The notes: a model not told the origin generated them from the sequence alone. A stretch of DNA of 64,000 nucleotides from Mycolicibacterium sp. MU0053 (GCF_963378095.1 NZ_OY726397.1:5389375-5453374); one strand, 5' to 3'; counted from the stretch's first letter, positions 26,050 to 35,817 are shown. Translations and numbers: made by a program.

Positions 26050-26128
26050 CGTCGGCCCGCTATTCGCCGAGGCTCGACGGGCCGCACGCCGCCTCCGCGG
26101 ACAGCGCGTCAACATGGCGTCGACCTCT

Positions 26129-26134
26129 TACGAT
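26129..26134 (+). promoter_or_regulatory. Candidate -10 element, leaderless DUF1707 gene
   Basis: TACGAT ends six bases before the GTG at 26141, the spacing expected for a leaderless mRNA. Confidence 0.45.
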
Positions 26135-26140
26135 CGTGGG

Positions 26141-26980
26141 GTGGCGACACGTCAGACGGCCAATACCCGCGCTAAGGACAGTGACCGAAACGACACCTGC
26201 AAGGTGCTCGACAGCGCGCTGGCGGACGGCCAACTCTCCGGTGAAGAGCACCGTCAACGCGTCGCGTCCGCGACCTCGGCGGCCACCCTGGGCCAGCTCG
26301 CCGCGCTGGTCGACGATCTGCAGAATGCGAACGCTCCGGTTCAGCTGCCCTCGCTGCAGCGGCCGGCGGCGCGCGGCCGGGGCGCCCTGGCGGCGGTGGC
26401 CGCGGTGCTGGTGCTGCTGGGCATCGGCATCGGGTGGGGGTTCTTCGGGGGCTCGGGGTCGACGCCGGGGGCCGCGGCCGGCGATCCCGGCGCACGCCCC
26501 GACGGCATTGCCCCCGTCGTCCTGACACCGCCGCGGCAGCTGCACTCGCTGGGCGGGCTGACGGGGCTCTTCGAGCAGATGCGGCAGAAGTTCGGCGACA
26601 CCATGGGATACCGCGCGGTGATCTATCCCGACTACGCGTCGGTGAACCGTCTCGACCCGACCGAGGAACGCCGTGAGCTCTCCTACTCCTACCGCGGCGG
26701 GTGGGACGACCCGTCGTCGTCGGCCAAGAGCGACAACGCCCGCCTGGTGGATCTCAGCCGGTTCGACCACCGGGCGATCGTCGGGGTGCTGCGCGGCGCG
26801 CCGGAGACGCTGGGCCTCAAACCTGCCGACGTCACGACCAGCTACCTGATCGTTGACCCGTCCGGCGATCCCGCGACGCCGGAGGCGGTGGAGATCTCGG
26901 TGTACATCTCCAGTGAATTCGGGTCCGGCTCGATCGAACTGAATCCCGACGGCAGCCAGAAGCGGATTTCCTACCCCTGA
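26141..26980 (+). CDS. DUF1707-domain membrane protein (Rv0048c-like)
   Basis: A 279-residue protein. The N-terminal DUF1707 segment (residues ~10-55; SDRNDTCKVLDSALADGQLSGEEHRQRV) is a short domain shared by many actinobacterial membrane and regulatory proteins. It is followed by one membrane helix (AALAAVAAVLVLLGIGIGW) and a ~180-residue extracytoplasmic domain. It starts at GTG 26141. It is divergent from the ponA1 operon. The function is unknown. Confidence 0.8.
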   Translation: MATRQTANTRAKDSDRNDTCKVLDSALADGQLSGEEHRQRVASATSAATLGQLAALVDDLQNANAPVQLPSLQRPAARGRGALAAVAAVLVLLGIGIGWGFFGGSGSTPGAAAGDPGARPDGIAPVVLTPPRQLHSLGGLTGLFEQMRQKFGDTMGYRAVIYPDYASVNRLDPTEERRELSYSYRGGWDDPSSSAKSDNARLVDLSRFDHRAIVGVLRGAPETLGLKPADVTTSYLIVDPSGDPATPEAVEISVYISSEFGSGSIELNPDGSQKRISYP

Positions 26981-27094
26981 GCTGTGCGATTTACCCGCAC
27001 CGAGCGTGCGTAGTACCGGGGATTTTGCGGCGTGTCGGGCCGGGGACGCGCCCGCTCGCGGAGTTTTTCGGGGGTAGCCACTTGGTTTTCAATA

Positions 27095-27107
27095 TATCGG
27101 CGCGATA
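27095..27107. promoter_or_regulatory. Candidate regulator operator before the PadR gene
   Basis: The inverted repeat TATCG-GCG-CGATA lies about 70 bases before the PadR start in an AT-rich patch. An autoregulatory PadR site is possible. This is inferred from position and symmetry only. Confidence 0.35.
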
Positions 27108-27176
27108 CAGTTTTGCGAGGTGTCGATCCGCCCTAACGGCGTGACGTATCCACAACTGCTGCGGGAGGTGATTTGA

Positions 27177-27722
27177 GTGCTCGAACTTGCCATCTTGGGC
27201 TTGCTGCTTGAATCGCCGATGCATGGTTATGAGCTGCGCAAGCGGCTGACCGGCCTGCTCGGGGCGTTCCGGGCGTTCTCGTACGGCTCGCTGTATCCCG
27301 CGCTGCGGCGCATGCAGGCCGACGGTCTCATCGTCGAGGACGCCGCCCCGGAGGGCACCACGAAGCTCCGCCGCGCTCGTCGCGTCTACCAGCTCACCGA
27401 CACCGGCCGGCAGCGCTTCACGGAACTGGTCGCCGATACCGGCCCGCAGAACTACACCGACGACGGCTTCGGTGTGCACCTGGCCTTTTTCAACCGCACT
27501 CCCGCCGAGGCGCGGATGCGGATCCTGGAAGGTCGACGCCGCCAGGTGGAGGAACGCCGCGAGAGCCTCCGGGAGGCGATCGCGCGGGCCAGCAGTTCGT
27601 TCGACCGCTACACCAAGCAGTTGCACCAGCTCGGTCTGGAATCCAGCGAGCGCGAAGTGAAATGGCTCAACGATCTGATCGCCGCTGAGCGCAACACCCA
27701 GACCCGTACCGATCAACCCTGA
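27177..27722 (+). CDS. PadR-family transcriptional regulator (Rv0047c-like)
   Basis: A 181-residue regulator. The N-terminal winged helix (LELAILGLLLESPMHGYELRKRL; GSLYPALRRMQADGLI) is followed by a helical C-terminal dimerisation domain. It starts at GTG 27177 after GGGAGG. It is 49 bases upstream of ino1 on the same strand, so it may control inositol synthesis or share its transcript. Confidence 0.9.
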   Translation: MLELAILGLLLESPMHGYELRKRLTGLLGAFRAFSYGSLYPALRRMQADGLIVEDAAPEGTTKLRRARRVYQLTDTGRQRFTELVADTGPQNYTDDGFGVHLAFFNRTPAEARMRILEGRRRQVEERRESLREAIARASSSFDRYTKQLHQLGLESSEREVKWLNDLIAAERNTQTRTDQP

Positions 27723-27771
27723 CCGCTGAGCAGTACCGAACTACGGCAGTACCGGATAAAGGAGAACACTC

Positions 27772-28887
27772 ATGAGTGAGAACAACGCGACTGCGGCGTC
27801 AAATGCGTCCCAGGATGTGCGGGTCGCCATTGTCGGCGTCGGTAACTGCGCGTCCTCGCTTGTGCAGGGCGTGCAGTACTACGCCGACGCCGACGCCAAC
27901 GCCAACGTCCCGGGTTTGATGCACGTCAAGTTCGGCCCGTACCACGTGCGCGACGTCAAGTTCGTCGCCGCGTTCGACGTCGACGCCAAGAAGGTCGGCT
28001 TCGACCTCTCCGAGGCGATCTTCGCCTCGGAGAACAACACCATCAAGATCGCCGATGTGCCGCCGACCGATGTCGTCGTGCAGCGCGGTCCGACCCTGGA
28101 CGGCATCGGCAAGTACTACGCCGAGACCATCGAGATCTCCGACACCGACCCGGCCGACGTGGTCAAGGTGCTCAAGGACGCCAAGGTCGACGTCATGGTG
28201 TCCTACCTGCCGGTGGGCTCCGATGACGCCGGCAAGTTCTACGCCCAGTGCGCCATCGACGCCGGGGTGGCCTTCGTCAACGCGCTGCCGGTGTTCATCG
28301 CCTCCGACCCCGTGTGGGCCAAGAAGTTCGAGGACGCCGGTGTGCCGATCGTCGGCGACGACATCAAGAGCCAGATCGGCGCCACCATCACCCACCGCGT
28401 GATGGCCAAGCTGTTCGAAGACCGCGGCGTGACGCTGGACCGCACCTACCAGCTCAACGTCGGCGGCAACATGGACTTCAAGAACATGCTCGAGCGCGAG
28501 CGCCTCGAGTCGAAGAAGGTCTCCAAGACCCAGGCCGTGACGTCGAACCTGACCGGGGCACTGGCCGGCAAGGTCGAGGACAAGAACGTCCACATCGGCC
28601 CGTCGGACCATGTCGCCTGGCTCGACGACCGCAAGTGGGCCTACGTGCGCCTCGAGGGTCGCGCCTTCGGCGACGTGCCGCTGAGCCTGGAGTACAAGCT
28701 CGAGGTGTGGGACTCGCCGAACTCGGCGGGCATCATCATCGACGCGGTGCGCGCGGCCAAGATCGCCAAGGACCGCGGCGTCGGCGGCCCGATCATCCCG
28801 GCCTCGGCCTACCTGATGAAGAGCCCGCCCAAGCAGCTCGCCGACGACGTGGCCCGCGAAGAGCTCGAGCGCTTCATCGCCGGATAA
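27772..28887 (+). CDS. ino1: Inositol-1-phosphate synthase
   Basis: A 371-residue enzyme that converts glucose-6-phosphate to myo-inositol-1-phosphate with NAD, feeding mycothiol, phosphatidylinositol and lipoarabinomannan synthesis. The Rossmann motif [12 protein letters not shown] is near residue 20 and the family signature [12 protein letters not shown] is at ~225. The length matches actinobacterial Ino1. AAGGAG lies upstream of ATG 27772. Confidence 0.97.
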   Translation: MSENNATAASNASQDVRVAIVGVGNCASSLVQGVQYYADADANANVPGLMHVKFGPYHVRDVKFVAAFDVDAKKVGFDLSEAIFASENNTIKIADVPPTDVVVQRGPTLDGIGKYYAETIEISDTDPADVVKVLKDAKVDVMVSYLPVGSDDAGKFYAQCAIDAGVAFVNALPVFIASDPVWAKKFEDAGVPIVGDDIKSQIGATITHRVMAKLFEDRGVTLDRTYQLNVGGNMDFKNMLERERLESKKVSKTQAVTSNLTGALAGKVEDKNVHIGPSDHVAWLDDRKWAYVRLEGRAFGDVPLSLEYKLEVWDSPNSAGIIIDAVRAAKIAKDRGVGGPIIPASAYLMKSPPKQLADDVAREELERFIAG

Positions 28888-28985
28888 TTCTGCGGCGTTG
28901 AGCCTGTGCTCACCGATTGCGTCACGCGCTTGAATCCAAGGCGCATTTCTGGACGGTGGGCGCAGCCTCATTGGGCGACACGGGC

Positions 28986-28991
28986 TATAAA
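28986..28991 (+). promoter_or_regulatory. Candidate -10 element, leaderless hydrolase gene
   Basis: TATAAA ends six bases before GTG 28998, consistent with a leaderless start and with the shorter protein start chosen. Confidence 0.5.
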
Positions 28992-28997
28992 GACGTG

Positions 28998-29882
28998 GTG
29001 TACACCGACGACGATTTGCCGGATCTCGACGAATTCGCCCTGCTGCCGGAGAACGCCGAGCAGCTCGGTATCCGCGACCTCCCGCCCGTGCGGCGCCTCG
29101 AGCACGGCCCGATCAGCGCGCTGAAGTTCGGTGACCAGCCGCCGCGCGTGCTGTTCCTGCACGGCGGCGGCCAGAACGCCCACACCTGGGACACCGTGGT
29201 GCTGGGTCTCGGACTGCCCGCGGTCGCGGTGGACCTGCCGGGCCACGGCCGTTCCGCGTGGCGCGAGGATGGCGACTACGGACCGAAACTCAACGCCGAG
29301 ACGCTGCGCCCGGTGCTGCACGAGTGGGCCGCCGGCGTCGACCTGGTGGTCGGCATGTCGCTGGGCGGGCTGACCGCATTGCGCCTCGCTGCCACCGAAC
29401 CCGCGCTGGTCCCCCAGTTGGTGCTGGTGGATGTGACGCCCTCGGCCCCCGAACGCCACGAGCAGATGACCAAGGCCCAGCAGGGTGCGGTCGCGCTGGT
29501 CCGTGGCGAACGGACCTTTCCCAGCTTCGCCGCGATGCTCGACGCCGCGGTCGCGGCGTCGCCGCACCGGGACCGCAAGTCGTTGCGCCGCGGGGTGTTT
29601 CACAACTCCAAGCGCCTGGACGACGGCACCTGGACGTGGCGCTACGACTCGTTCCGCAAGGGTGACGGGTTCGAGGGACTCTGGGACGACGTCCCGGCCA
29701 TCACCATGCCCACCACCCTGGTGCGCGGCGCCAACTCATACTTCGTCAACGACGAGGATGCCGAGTCGTTCGCCAAGGGCGCGCCGGGCTTTCGGGAGAC
29801 CATCGTGGTGCCCGACGCGGGACATTCGGTGCAAGGCGATCAGCCGCTGCGGCTCATCGAGATTCTGCGCGGCCTGCTCTGA
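28998..29882 (+). CDS. Alpha/beta-hydrolase (Rv0045c-like esterase)
   Basis: A 294-residue serine hydrolase with oxyanion-loop FLHGGGQNAHTW, nucleophile elbow GMSLGG and a late histidine in PDAGHSVQ. The M. tuberculosis homologue Rv0045c is an esterase of about this length. The start at GTG 28998 is preferred to one at 28917 because of the TATAAA element just upstream and the match in length. The substrate is unknown. Confidence 0.85.
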   Translation: MYTDDDLPDLDEFALLPENAEQLGIRDLPPVRRLEHGPISALKFGDQPPRVLFLHGGGQNAHTWDTVVLGLGLPAVAVDLPGHGRSAWREDGDYGPKLNAETLRPVLHEWAAGVDLVVGMSLGGLTALRLAATEPALVPQLVLVDVTPSAPERHEQMTKAQQGAVALVRGERTFPSFAAMLDAAVAASPHRDRKSLRRGVFHNSKRLDDGTWTWRYDSFRKGDGFEGLWDDVPAITMPTTLVRGANSYFVNDEDAESFAKGAPGFRETIVVPDAGHSVQGDQPLRLIEILRGLL

Positions 29883-29992
29883 TCGGTTGCCGCGGCGCCA
29901 AATGCCGTAGCCGCCTGCGGCCGCGCTCGTGCGGTTACCTTGGTGAGGTGATTTGCCCCACCCGCACCATCGCCGAACGCTGAGATCCGGCC

Positions 29993-30658
29993 ATGCCGAA
30001 GAACTATGGGATCAAGGACAAGGATCAGGTGGTCGCCCACGTGGTGAACCTGATCCTGACCGGCAAGCTGCGCACCGGCGATCGCATCGACCGCAACGAG
30101 GTGGCCGAGGACCTGGGCCTGAGTCGAGTTCCCGTGCAGGAGGCCGTGGTTCAGCTCGAACATGACGGCATCCTCACCACGCGGTACCACCGCGGTGCGT
30201 TCGTCGAACCCTTCGACGAGGACACCATCGTCGAACATCACGAGCTTTACGGTCTGCTCAACGGGATGGCCGCGGCACGCGCCGCCGCCCACCCCAACCC
30301 GGCGCTGCTCGAACGCCTCGAGTCGCTGCTGCGGCAGCTGCGGCTGCTCGGCGAGAATCGGTCGTTTCAGGAACTCGGCCACGAATACCGCTGCACGATC
30401 AACGAGGGCTACGCCGGACCGCGACTGCGCGCGCTGATCCGCTCGTCGCAGAACTTCGTCCCGCGCAGCCTCTGGAGCGCCTACGACGAGCGTCGCGGCG
30501 AGCTGATGGGCTTCTACGAGGCCGAGACCGAGGCGATCCGCCGCGGCGACCCCGACGCCGCCCGGGCCGCCAACCACGGCGCCGCCGCGGCCATGGCCGA
30601 GATCATGATCGCCGAACTGCGCCGACGCGGCGTCCTGGGCGACTTGCGGTCGCCCTGA
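29993..30658 (+). CDS. GntR/FadR-family regulator (Rv0043c-like)
   Basis: A 221-residue regulator. The N-terminal winged helix-turn-helix ([39 protein letters not shown]) is followed by a helical FCD-type ligand domain. The domain positions include [14 protein letters not shown] and a late [12 protein letters not shown]. It lies just before an amino-acid ABC transporter on the same strand, which it may control. Confidence 0.88.
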   Translation: MPKNYGIKDKDQVVAHVVNLILTGKLRTGDRIDRNEVAEDLGLSRVPVQEAVVQLEHDGILTTRYHRGAFVEPFDEDTIVEHHELYGLLNGMAAARAAAHPNPALLERLESLLRQLRLLGENRSFQELGHEYRCTINEGYAGPRLRALIRSSQNFVPRSLWSAYDERRGELMGFYEAETEAIRRGDPDAARAANHGAAAAMAEIMIAELRRRGVLGDLRSP

Positions 30659-30704
30659 AAAGAAGAGCCCGACACCCCGGCGCCCGGCGGGCTACGTTCG
30701 TGCC

Positions 30705-32480
30705 ATGAGATTTGCCTTCCCACGACTGCCGGCGCTGGGCGTCGTGGCGCTGCTGGGGCTCGGCCTGATGCTGGCCCCGCCGGCCGCCGCGGACCAGTGC
30801 GCCCCGCCCGGTGTCGGCAGCGCCAGCGCGCTGCCCACCAACCTTGCCGCCGCGGCCAAAGGCCCCGACGAGGACAGGTACACGACCGCGACGGTCGCGC
30901 CGCTGGACTCGATCGACGTCGCGACCCTGGGCCTCGGCACCCCCGGCACGCTGACCGTCGGAACCCTGTCGGACGCACCGCCGAGCATCTGCATCAACGC
31001 CCAGGGCCAGTTCACCGGATTCGACAACGAACTGCTGCGCGCGATCGCCGAGAAGCTGGGCCTGCAGGTCAACTTCGTCGGCACCGACTTCTCCGGCCTG
31101 CTGGCACAGGTGGCGTCGCGCCGCTTCGACGTGGGCTCCTCGTCGATCACCACCACCGAACCCCGGCGACGCACCGTCGGATTCACCAACGGCTATGACT
31201 TCGGCTACTTCTCGCTGGTGGTGCCCCCCGTCTCCCCGATCACGAGCTTCTCGCAACTGACCGCCGGCCAACGCATCGGCGTGGTGCAGGGCACCGTCCA
31301 GGAGTCCTATCTGGTGGACACCCTGGGACTGGATCCGGTGAAGTTCCCCGACTACAACACCGTCTACGGCAGCCTCAAGACCCGCCAGCTCGACGCCTGG
31401 GTGGCGCCCTCGCAGCAGGCCGTCGGTACCGTCCAACCCGGTGACCCCGCCGTCATCGTCGAAAACACCTTCAGCCTGGACAATTTCGTGGCCTACGCGG
31501 TCGCTCAGAACAACACCCCACTGATCGACGCGCTCAACGCGGGTCTGGACGCGGTGATCGCCGACGGGACCTGGGCACGCCTGTACTCCGAGTGGGTCCC
31601 CCGCGCGTTGCCGCCGGGCTGGAAACCCGGCTCCAAGGCCGCCCCCGCGCCACAGCTGCCCGATTTCGCGACGATCGCCGCGGGCCAAGCCCCCGCGGCC
31701 GAATCGTCCGCGCCGAAATCCACCCTGTCGCAACTGGGTACGGCGTTCTTCAGCTGGGAGCTCTACAAGCAGGCGATACCCGACCTGTTCAAGACCGGGC
31801 TGCCCAACACCCTCATCCTGACCTTTTGGGCAGCCGTGATCGGCCTGGTGTTGGGCATGGTGTTGGCCATCGCCAACATCTCCCGCTCCCGGCTGCTGCG
31901 CTGGCCCGCGCGCGTCTATACCGACATCTTCCGCGGGCTGCCCGAGGTGGTGATCATCCTGATCATCGGCCTCGGATTCGGCCCCGTCGTCGGTGGACTC
32001 ACCGGAAACAACCCCTACCCGTTGGGAATTGCGGCGCTGGGGCTGATGGCGGCCGCCTACGTCGGGGAGATCCTGCGCTCGGGCATCCAGAGTGTGGAAG
32101 CCGGGCAGATGGAGGCCGCGCGGGCACTCGGGTTCAGCTATTCGTCCTCGATGCAGCTGGTGGTGGTGCCGCAGGGGGTGCGTCGGGTGCTGCCCGCGCT
32201 GGTCAATCAGTTCATCTCGCTGCTGAAGGCCTCTTCGCTGGTGTACTTCCTGGGGTTGATCGCCAGCCAGCGCGAGCTGTTCCAGGTGGGCCGAGATCTC
32301 AACGCGCAGACCGGAAGTCTCTCGCCGCTGGTGGCGGCGGGATTGTTCTATTTGTCGCTGACGATTCCGCTGACCCATCTGGTCAACTACATCGACGCCC
32401 GGATGCGGCGGGGCCGCACCTCCGCCGAGGCCGAGGACCCATTGGGCCCGACGCCGGCGACCACCCAGGAGATGATCTGA
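30705..32480 (+). CDS. Amino-acid ABC transporter, fused substrate-binding and permease protein
   Basis: A 591-residue fusion. A signal peptide (PALGVVALLGLGLMLAPPAAA) leads a polar-amino-acid-type binding domain (residues ~40-300; FTGFDNELLRAIAEKLGL). A His/Glu/Gln/Arg-class permease domain follows (residues ~345-580; NTLILTFWAAVIGLVLGM; the EAA loop as EAARALGFSYSS). Such fusions place one binding domain on each permease subunit. The stop overlaps the ATPase start (TGATG). The exact amino acid is not deducible. Confidence 0.9.
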   Translation: MRFAFPRLPALGVVALLGLGLMLAPPAAADQCAPPGVGSASALPTNLAAAAKGPDEDRYTTATVAPLDSIDVATLGLGTPGTLTVGTLSDAPPSICINAQGQFTGFDNELLRAIAEKLGLQVNFVGTDFSGLLAQVASRRFDVGSSSITTTEPRRRTVGFTNGYDFGYFSLVVPPVSPITSFSQLTAGQRIGVVQGTVQESYLVDTLGLDPVKFPDYNTVYGSLKTRQLDAWVAPSQQAVGTVQPGDPAVIVENTFSLDNFVAYAVAQNNTPLIDALNAGLDAVIADGTWARLYSEWVPRALPPGWKPGSKAAPAPQLPDFATIAAGQAPAAESSAPKSTLSQLGTAFFSWELYKQAIPDLFKTGLPNTLILTFWAAVIGLVLGMVLAIANISRSRLLRWPARVYTDIFRGLPEVVIILIIGLGFGPVVGGLTGNNPYPLGIAALGLMAAAYVGEILRSGIQSVEAGQMEAARALGFSYSSSMQLVVVPQGVRRVLPALVNQFISLLKASSLVYFLGLIASQRELFQVGRDLNAQTGSLSPLVAAGLFYLSLTIPLTHLVNYIDARMRRGRTSAEAEDPLGPTPATTQEMI

Positions 32481-33214
32481 TGACCGGAGAGGCAGTCTCG
32501 CTGGCGGGCAGGGATATTCATCTGGCCTTCGGGCCCAACAAGGTGTTGCGGGGCGTGCACCTCGATGTGCCCGCGGGCAGCACCACCGCGGTGATCGGGC
32601 CGTCGGGTTCCGGCAAGTCCACCCTGCTGCGCACCCTGAACCGGCTTTACGAACCCGACAGCGGCGACATCCTGCTGGACGGCCGCTCGGTGCTGCGCGA
32701 CGACCCGAACCAGTTACGGCAACGCATCGGCATGGTGTTCCAGCAGTTCAATCTGTTCCCGCACCGCAGCGTGCTCGACAACGTGAGCCTGGCCCCGCGC
32801 AAGCTCAAGGGACTGTCCGGCGAGGCCGCCGAGGACCTGGCGTTGGCCCAGCTGGAACGGGTTGGGCTGCGACACAAGGCCGAGGTGCGCCCCGGCACCT
32901 TGTCCGGCGGTCAGCAGCAGCGGGTCGCGATCGCGCGGGCGTTGGCGATGTCGCCGCAGGTGATGTTCTTCGACGAGGCGACCTCCGCGCTGGACCCGGA
33001 GCTGGTCAAGGGCATCCTGGCGCTGATCGCCGAACTCGGCGCGGACGGGATGACGATGGTCGTGGTGACCCACGAGATGGGGTTTGCCCGATCCGCGGCC
33101 GACGCGGTGGTCTTCATGGACCACGGCGCGGTGGTGGAGGAAGGGCCACCGGAGCGGATCTTCGAGGGCGCCGAGACCGACCGACTGCAGCGCTTTTTGT
33201 CCCAGGTGCTGTGA
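32480..33214 (+). CDS. Amino-acid ABC transporter ATP-binding protein
   Basis: A 244-residue GlnQ-type ATPase. Walker A is GPSGSGKST, the signature LSGGQQQR and Walker B VMFFDEATSALD, with the switch histidine in VVVTHEMG. It starts at ATG 32480, overlapping the stop of the fused binding/permease gene, so the two form one uptake system. Confidence 0.95.
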   Translation: MTGEAVSLAGRDIHLAFGPNKVLRGVHLDVPAGSTTAVIGPSGSGKSTLLRTLNRLYEPDSGDILLDGRSVLRDDPNQLRQRIGMVFQQFNLFPHRSVLDNVSLAPRKLKGLSGEAAEDLALAQLERVGLRHKAEVRPGTLSGGQQQRVAIARALAMSPQVMFFDEATSALDPELVKGILALIAELGADGMTMVVVTHEMGFARSAADAVVFMDHGAVVEEGPPERIFEGAETDRLQRFLSQVL

Positions 33215-33260
33215 GGGCCGCAATTTGACGGACGTGGAGTCCTGTCAGTCGCAGACAGGT

Positions 33261-33266
33261 TAGACT
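33261..33266 (+). promoter_or_regulatory. Candidate -10 element of the MarR gene
   Basis: TAGACT ends eight bases before ATG 33275, again leaving little or no leader. Confidence 0.4.
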
Positions 33267-33274
33267 AGCGAACT

Positions 33275-33733
33275 ATGCCCGAAGGCGATGCCACCCTCCC
33301 CGAGGTGACCCAGCTTGCCGAGGGTCTGCACCGTACGCTGGCAAAGCTGTTCACCCTGCTGCGCCGCGGTGATACCCATACCGAAGCGGCCGGTGAACTG
33401 ACCCTGGCGCAGCTGTCCATCCTGGTCACGCTGCTCAACCAGGGTCCGATCCGGATGACCGAATTGGCGGCGCACGAGCGCGTCCGGACACCGACGACCA
33501 CCGTGGCGATCCGCCGGCTCGAGAAGCTCGGACTGGTCAAGCGCACCAAGGACCCCTCGGACCTGCGCGCCGTCCTGGTGGACATCACGCCCAAGGGTCA
33601 CGCCCAGCATCAGGAGGCGCTGGCGCACCGGTATGCCTCGCTGGCGGCCCTGCTGCGGCAACTCAGTCCGCAGGACCTCGAAACGCTCGACGCGGCGCTG
33701 GGGCCCCTCGAACGGTTGGCCGGCGGCGAGTAG
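33275..33733 (+). CDS. MarR-family regulator (Rv0042c-like)
   Basis: A 152-residue MarR protein with a winged helix (LTLAQLSILVTLLNQGPIRMTELAAHERV) and wing region KRTKDPSDLRAVLVDITPKG. Its stop is one base from the stop of the convergent glucosylglycerate hydrolase gene. The ligand and targets are unknown. Confidence 0.92.
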   Translation: MPEGDATLPEVTQLAEGLHRTLAKLFTLLRRGDTHTEAAGELTLAQLSILVTLLNQGPIRMTELAAHERVRTPTTTVAIRRLEKLGLVKRTKDPSDLRAVLVDITPKGHAQHQEALAHRYASLAALLRQLSPQDLETLDAALGPLERLAGGE

Positions 33734-33734
33734 C

Positions 33735-35075
33735 TCAACCCAGCCAATCCAGCACGGCCGCAGCGGTCCAGGATTGCTGCATGCTGCCCAGGGGTTCCCC
33801 GGTGAACGGTTCGTAGTACTCGGCGAAGGTGCCGTCGCTGGCCTGACGCAGACCTTCCCGGCGCAGCATCGACGACCGCTCGACCCAACCCCGGCGACCG
33901 AACGCCCACGAGAACAGCCAGGTCATCACCGGCCACACCGGTCCGCGCCAGTATTCGCGGGCCCGGAAATCGCGCGACACCGGTGACGTCGACGGGATCA
34001 GCGCGTACTTGAGGTCCGGGTGTCCGCAGAACCGCGGCCCCTCCATCAGCTTCAGCAGGGCCCGCTCCCGATCGTGCGGCAGCCCGCCGCACAGCAGCGG
34101 CGCGAACTGTGCCGCCGTCTCGGTGGCCACCCAGCGCTGCGCATGCACGTCGTAATCGCGGGCGCCGCCGGTTCTTTCGTCGCACCCCTCGATGACGCCG
34201 GCCCGGAACCGGTCCGCCCACCCGTACAGTTCCCGCACGTCGCTGCGGGAGCGCTGCTGTTCCTCGCCGATCTCGGCCAACACCGTACAGGCCACCGAGA
34301 AGATCGCCGAGACGAACACGTCCTCCACCGCGAAACTCATGACCTTGGGCAGTAATTCGTCGTCGTAGCGAGCGGACTTCATCTCCTCGAGCAGCCACAG
34401 GTAGCGGTCGTACTCGCCGTCGGAGGGACGTTGGGTGGCGTCGGTGATGATGCTGTTGTCTTCGCGCTGATACTCGGGCACAGCGCCGGGAATCACGTTG
34501 GCGTAGGCGGCATCCCAGCGCGGCGAGTTGTCCATCCCGGATTCCCAACCGTGGTACAGGGTGATCCGGCCGCGCGAGTTCTGATCGCGGCACTCGGCCA
34601 ACCACCGGTGCCAGCGGACCAGGTCCTCCCAGCGGCGGTCCAGGAACGCGTCAGCCACCGCGCGGCTCGAGCGGCCGCGGCGGCGCGCATGGTCGAGGAT
34701 GCGCTGCACGGCAATCGCGTGCACCGGCGGCTGGGTGATCCCCGAGGTGTGCCGGGTCCGCGGCGCGTGGGCGGCCAGCGCCGAACAGGCCCACCGCGCC
34801 GGGCCCGGGAAGTACCCGTCGACCCCGTTGGCGAACACGATGTGCGGGATCATGCCGTTGCCCCACTGCGCAGACAGCAACGTGTCCAACTCGACGACCG
34901 CGCGTTCGACACTCAGCGGGGCCAACCCGACCGCCACGAAGGCGGCGTCCCAGCTCCACATGTGCGGATACAACAGGGGGGCCGCGGTGGTCATGCTGCC
35001 CAGATCGTTGCCGCGCAGCAGGTAGGCGGCGCGGGCCGCGAGCTGCGTCGGCGTGAAGCTGGGGTCGGGGGCCAT
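33735..35075 (-). CDS. ggh: Glucosylglycerate hydrolase (GH63-like)
   Basis: A 446-residue glycoside hydrolase with an (alpha/alpha)6 barrel. The length and residues match the enzyme described in Mycolicibacterium hassiacum: the acid in GWESGMDNSP is D182 and the base in AEYYEPFTG is E419 when numbered from ATG 35073-35075. It splits glucosylglycerate, a compatible solute stored during nitrogen limitation, into glucose and glycerate on recovery. The catalytic numbering is the reason for choosing this start over an in-frame extension to 35327. Confidence 0.88.
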   Translation of the reverse strand: MAPDPSFTPTQLAARAAYLLRGNDLGSMTTAAPLLYPHMWSWDAAFVAVGLAPLSVERAVVELDTLLSAQWGNGMIPHIVFANGVDGYFPGPARWACSALAAHAPRTRHTSGITQPPVHAIAVQRILDHARRRGRSSRAVADAFLDRRWEDLVRWHRWLAECRDQNSRGRITLYHGWESGMDNSPRWDAAYANVIPGAVPEYQREDNSIITDATQRPSDGEYDRYLWLLEEMKSARYDDELLPKVMSFAVEDVFVSAIFSVACTVLAEIGEEQQRSRSDVRELYGWADRFRAGVIEGCDERTGGARDYDVHAQRWVATETAAQFAPLLCGGLPHDRERALLKLMEGPRFCGHPDLKYALIPSTSPVSRDFRAREYWRGPVWPVMTWLFSWAFGRRGWVERSSMLRREGLRQASDGTFAEYYEPFTGEPLGSMQQSWTAAAVLDWLG

Positions 35076-35151
35076 CCGACCATTCTGCGGCGTGGTGCAC
35101 CGACTCGCGCGTCGAGGGACCCTGCGCGGCGCGCTGGGTAGGGTGGCGCCC

Positions 35152-35817
35152 ATGCCGACCGCATTGATCACCGGTGCCTCCCGCGGCCTGGGTGCGGCGA
35201 TCGCCTCCGCGCTGGCGCCCACCCACACCGTGCTGCTGGCCGGGCGACCGTCGGCCGAACTCGACGCCGTCGCCGAGCGCCTCGGCGCGCCGACCTGGCC
35301 GCTGGAGCTCACCGATTCCGAGAGCATCGAGGCCGGTGCCGAGGTGCTCGCCGAACTCGACGTGCTGGTGCACTGCGCCGGCGTGGCCTACCCGGGCCGG
35401 GTCAGCGAATCGTCGGTGGAGGAGTGGCGCGCCACGTTCGAGGTCAACGTCACCGGTGCCGTCGCCCTGACCCTGGCCCTGCTGCCGCAGTTGCGGGCGG
35501 CCGCCGGTCAGGTGGTGTTCATCAACTCCGGTTCGGGCCGCAACCCGTCCCCGGGGCTCGCGTCCTACTCGGCGAGCAAGTTCGCGTTGCGCGCGTTCGC
35601 CGACTCGCTGCGCGCCGACGAGCCCGGCCTGCGCGTGACCACGGTCTACCCCGGTCGGATCGACACCGACATGCAGCGCGACCTGACCGCCTACGAGGGG
35701 CGCGACTACGACCCGGCGCGCTTCTTGAAGCCGGAGACCGTCGCGCAGGTGGTTGCCAACGTCGTCGCCACACCGCCAGACGGCGACGTGCATGAGGTGG
35801 TCATCCGACCGCGCTAG
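35152..35817 (+). CDS. Short-chain dehydrogenase/reductase
   Basis: A 221-residue classical SDR: cofactor motif TGASRGLG at residues ~8-15, and YSASK as the catalytic tyrosine and lysine with a serine in INSGSG. Followed by VYPGRIDTDM. It starts at ATG 35152. It is divergent from ggh and convergent with leuS. The substrate cannot be assigned. Confidence 0.9.
   Translation: MPTALITGASRGLGAAIASALAPTHTVLLAGRPSAELDAVAERLGAPTWPLELTDSESIEAGAEVLAELDVLVHCAGVAYPGRVSESSVEEWRATFEVNVTGAVALTLALLPQLRAAAGQVVFINSGSGRNPSPGLASYSASKFALRAFADSLRADEPGLRVTTVYPGRIDTDMQRDLTAYEGRDYDPARFLKPETVAQVVANVVATPPDGDVHEVVIRPR

Noticed and set aside
29590..29610. TGTTTCAC at 29598 as a third parS
   Set aside because: Only half of the palindrome is present (GTGTTTCACAACTCC), and it lies in the hydrolase coding sequence.
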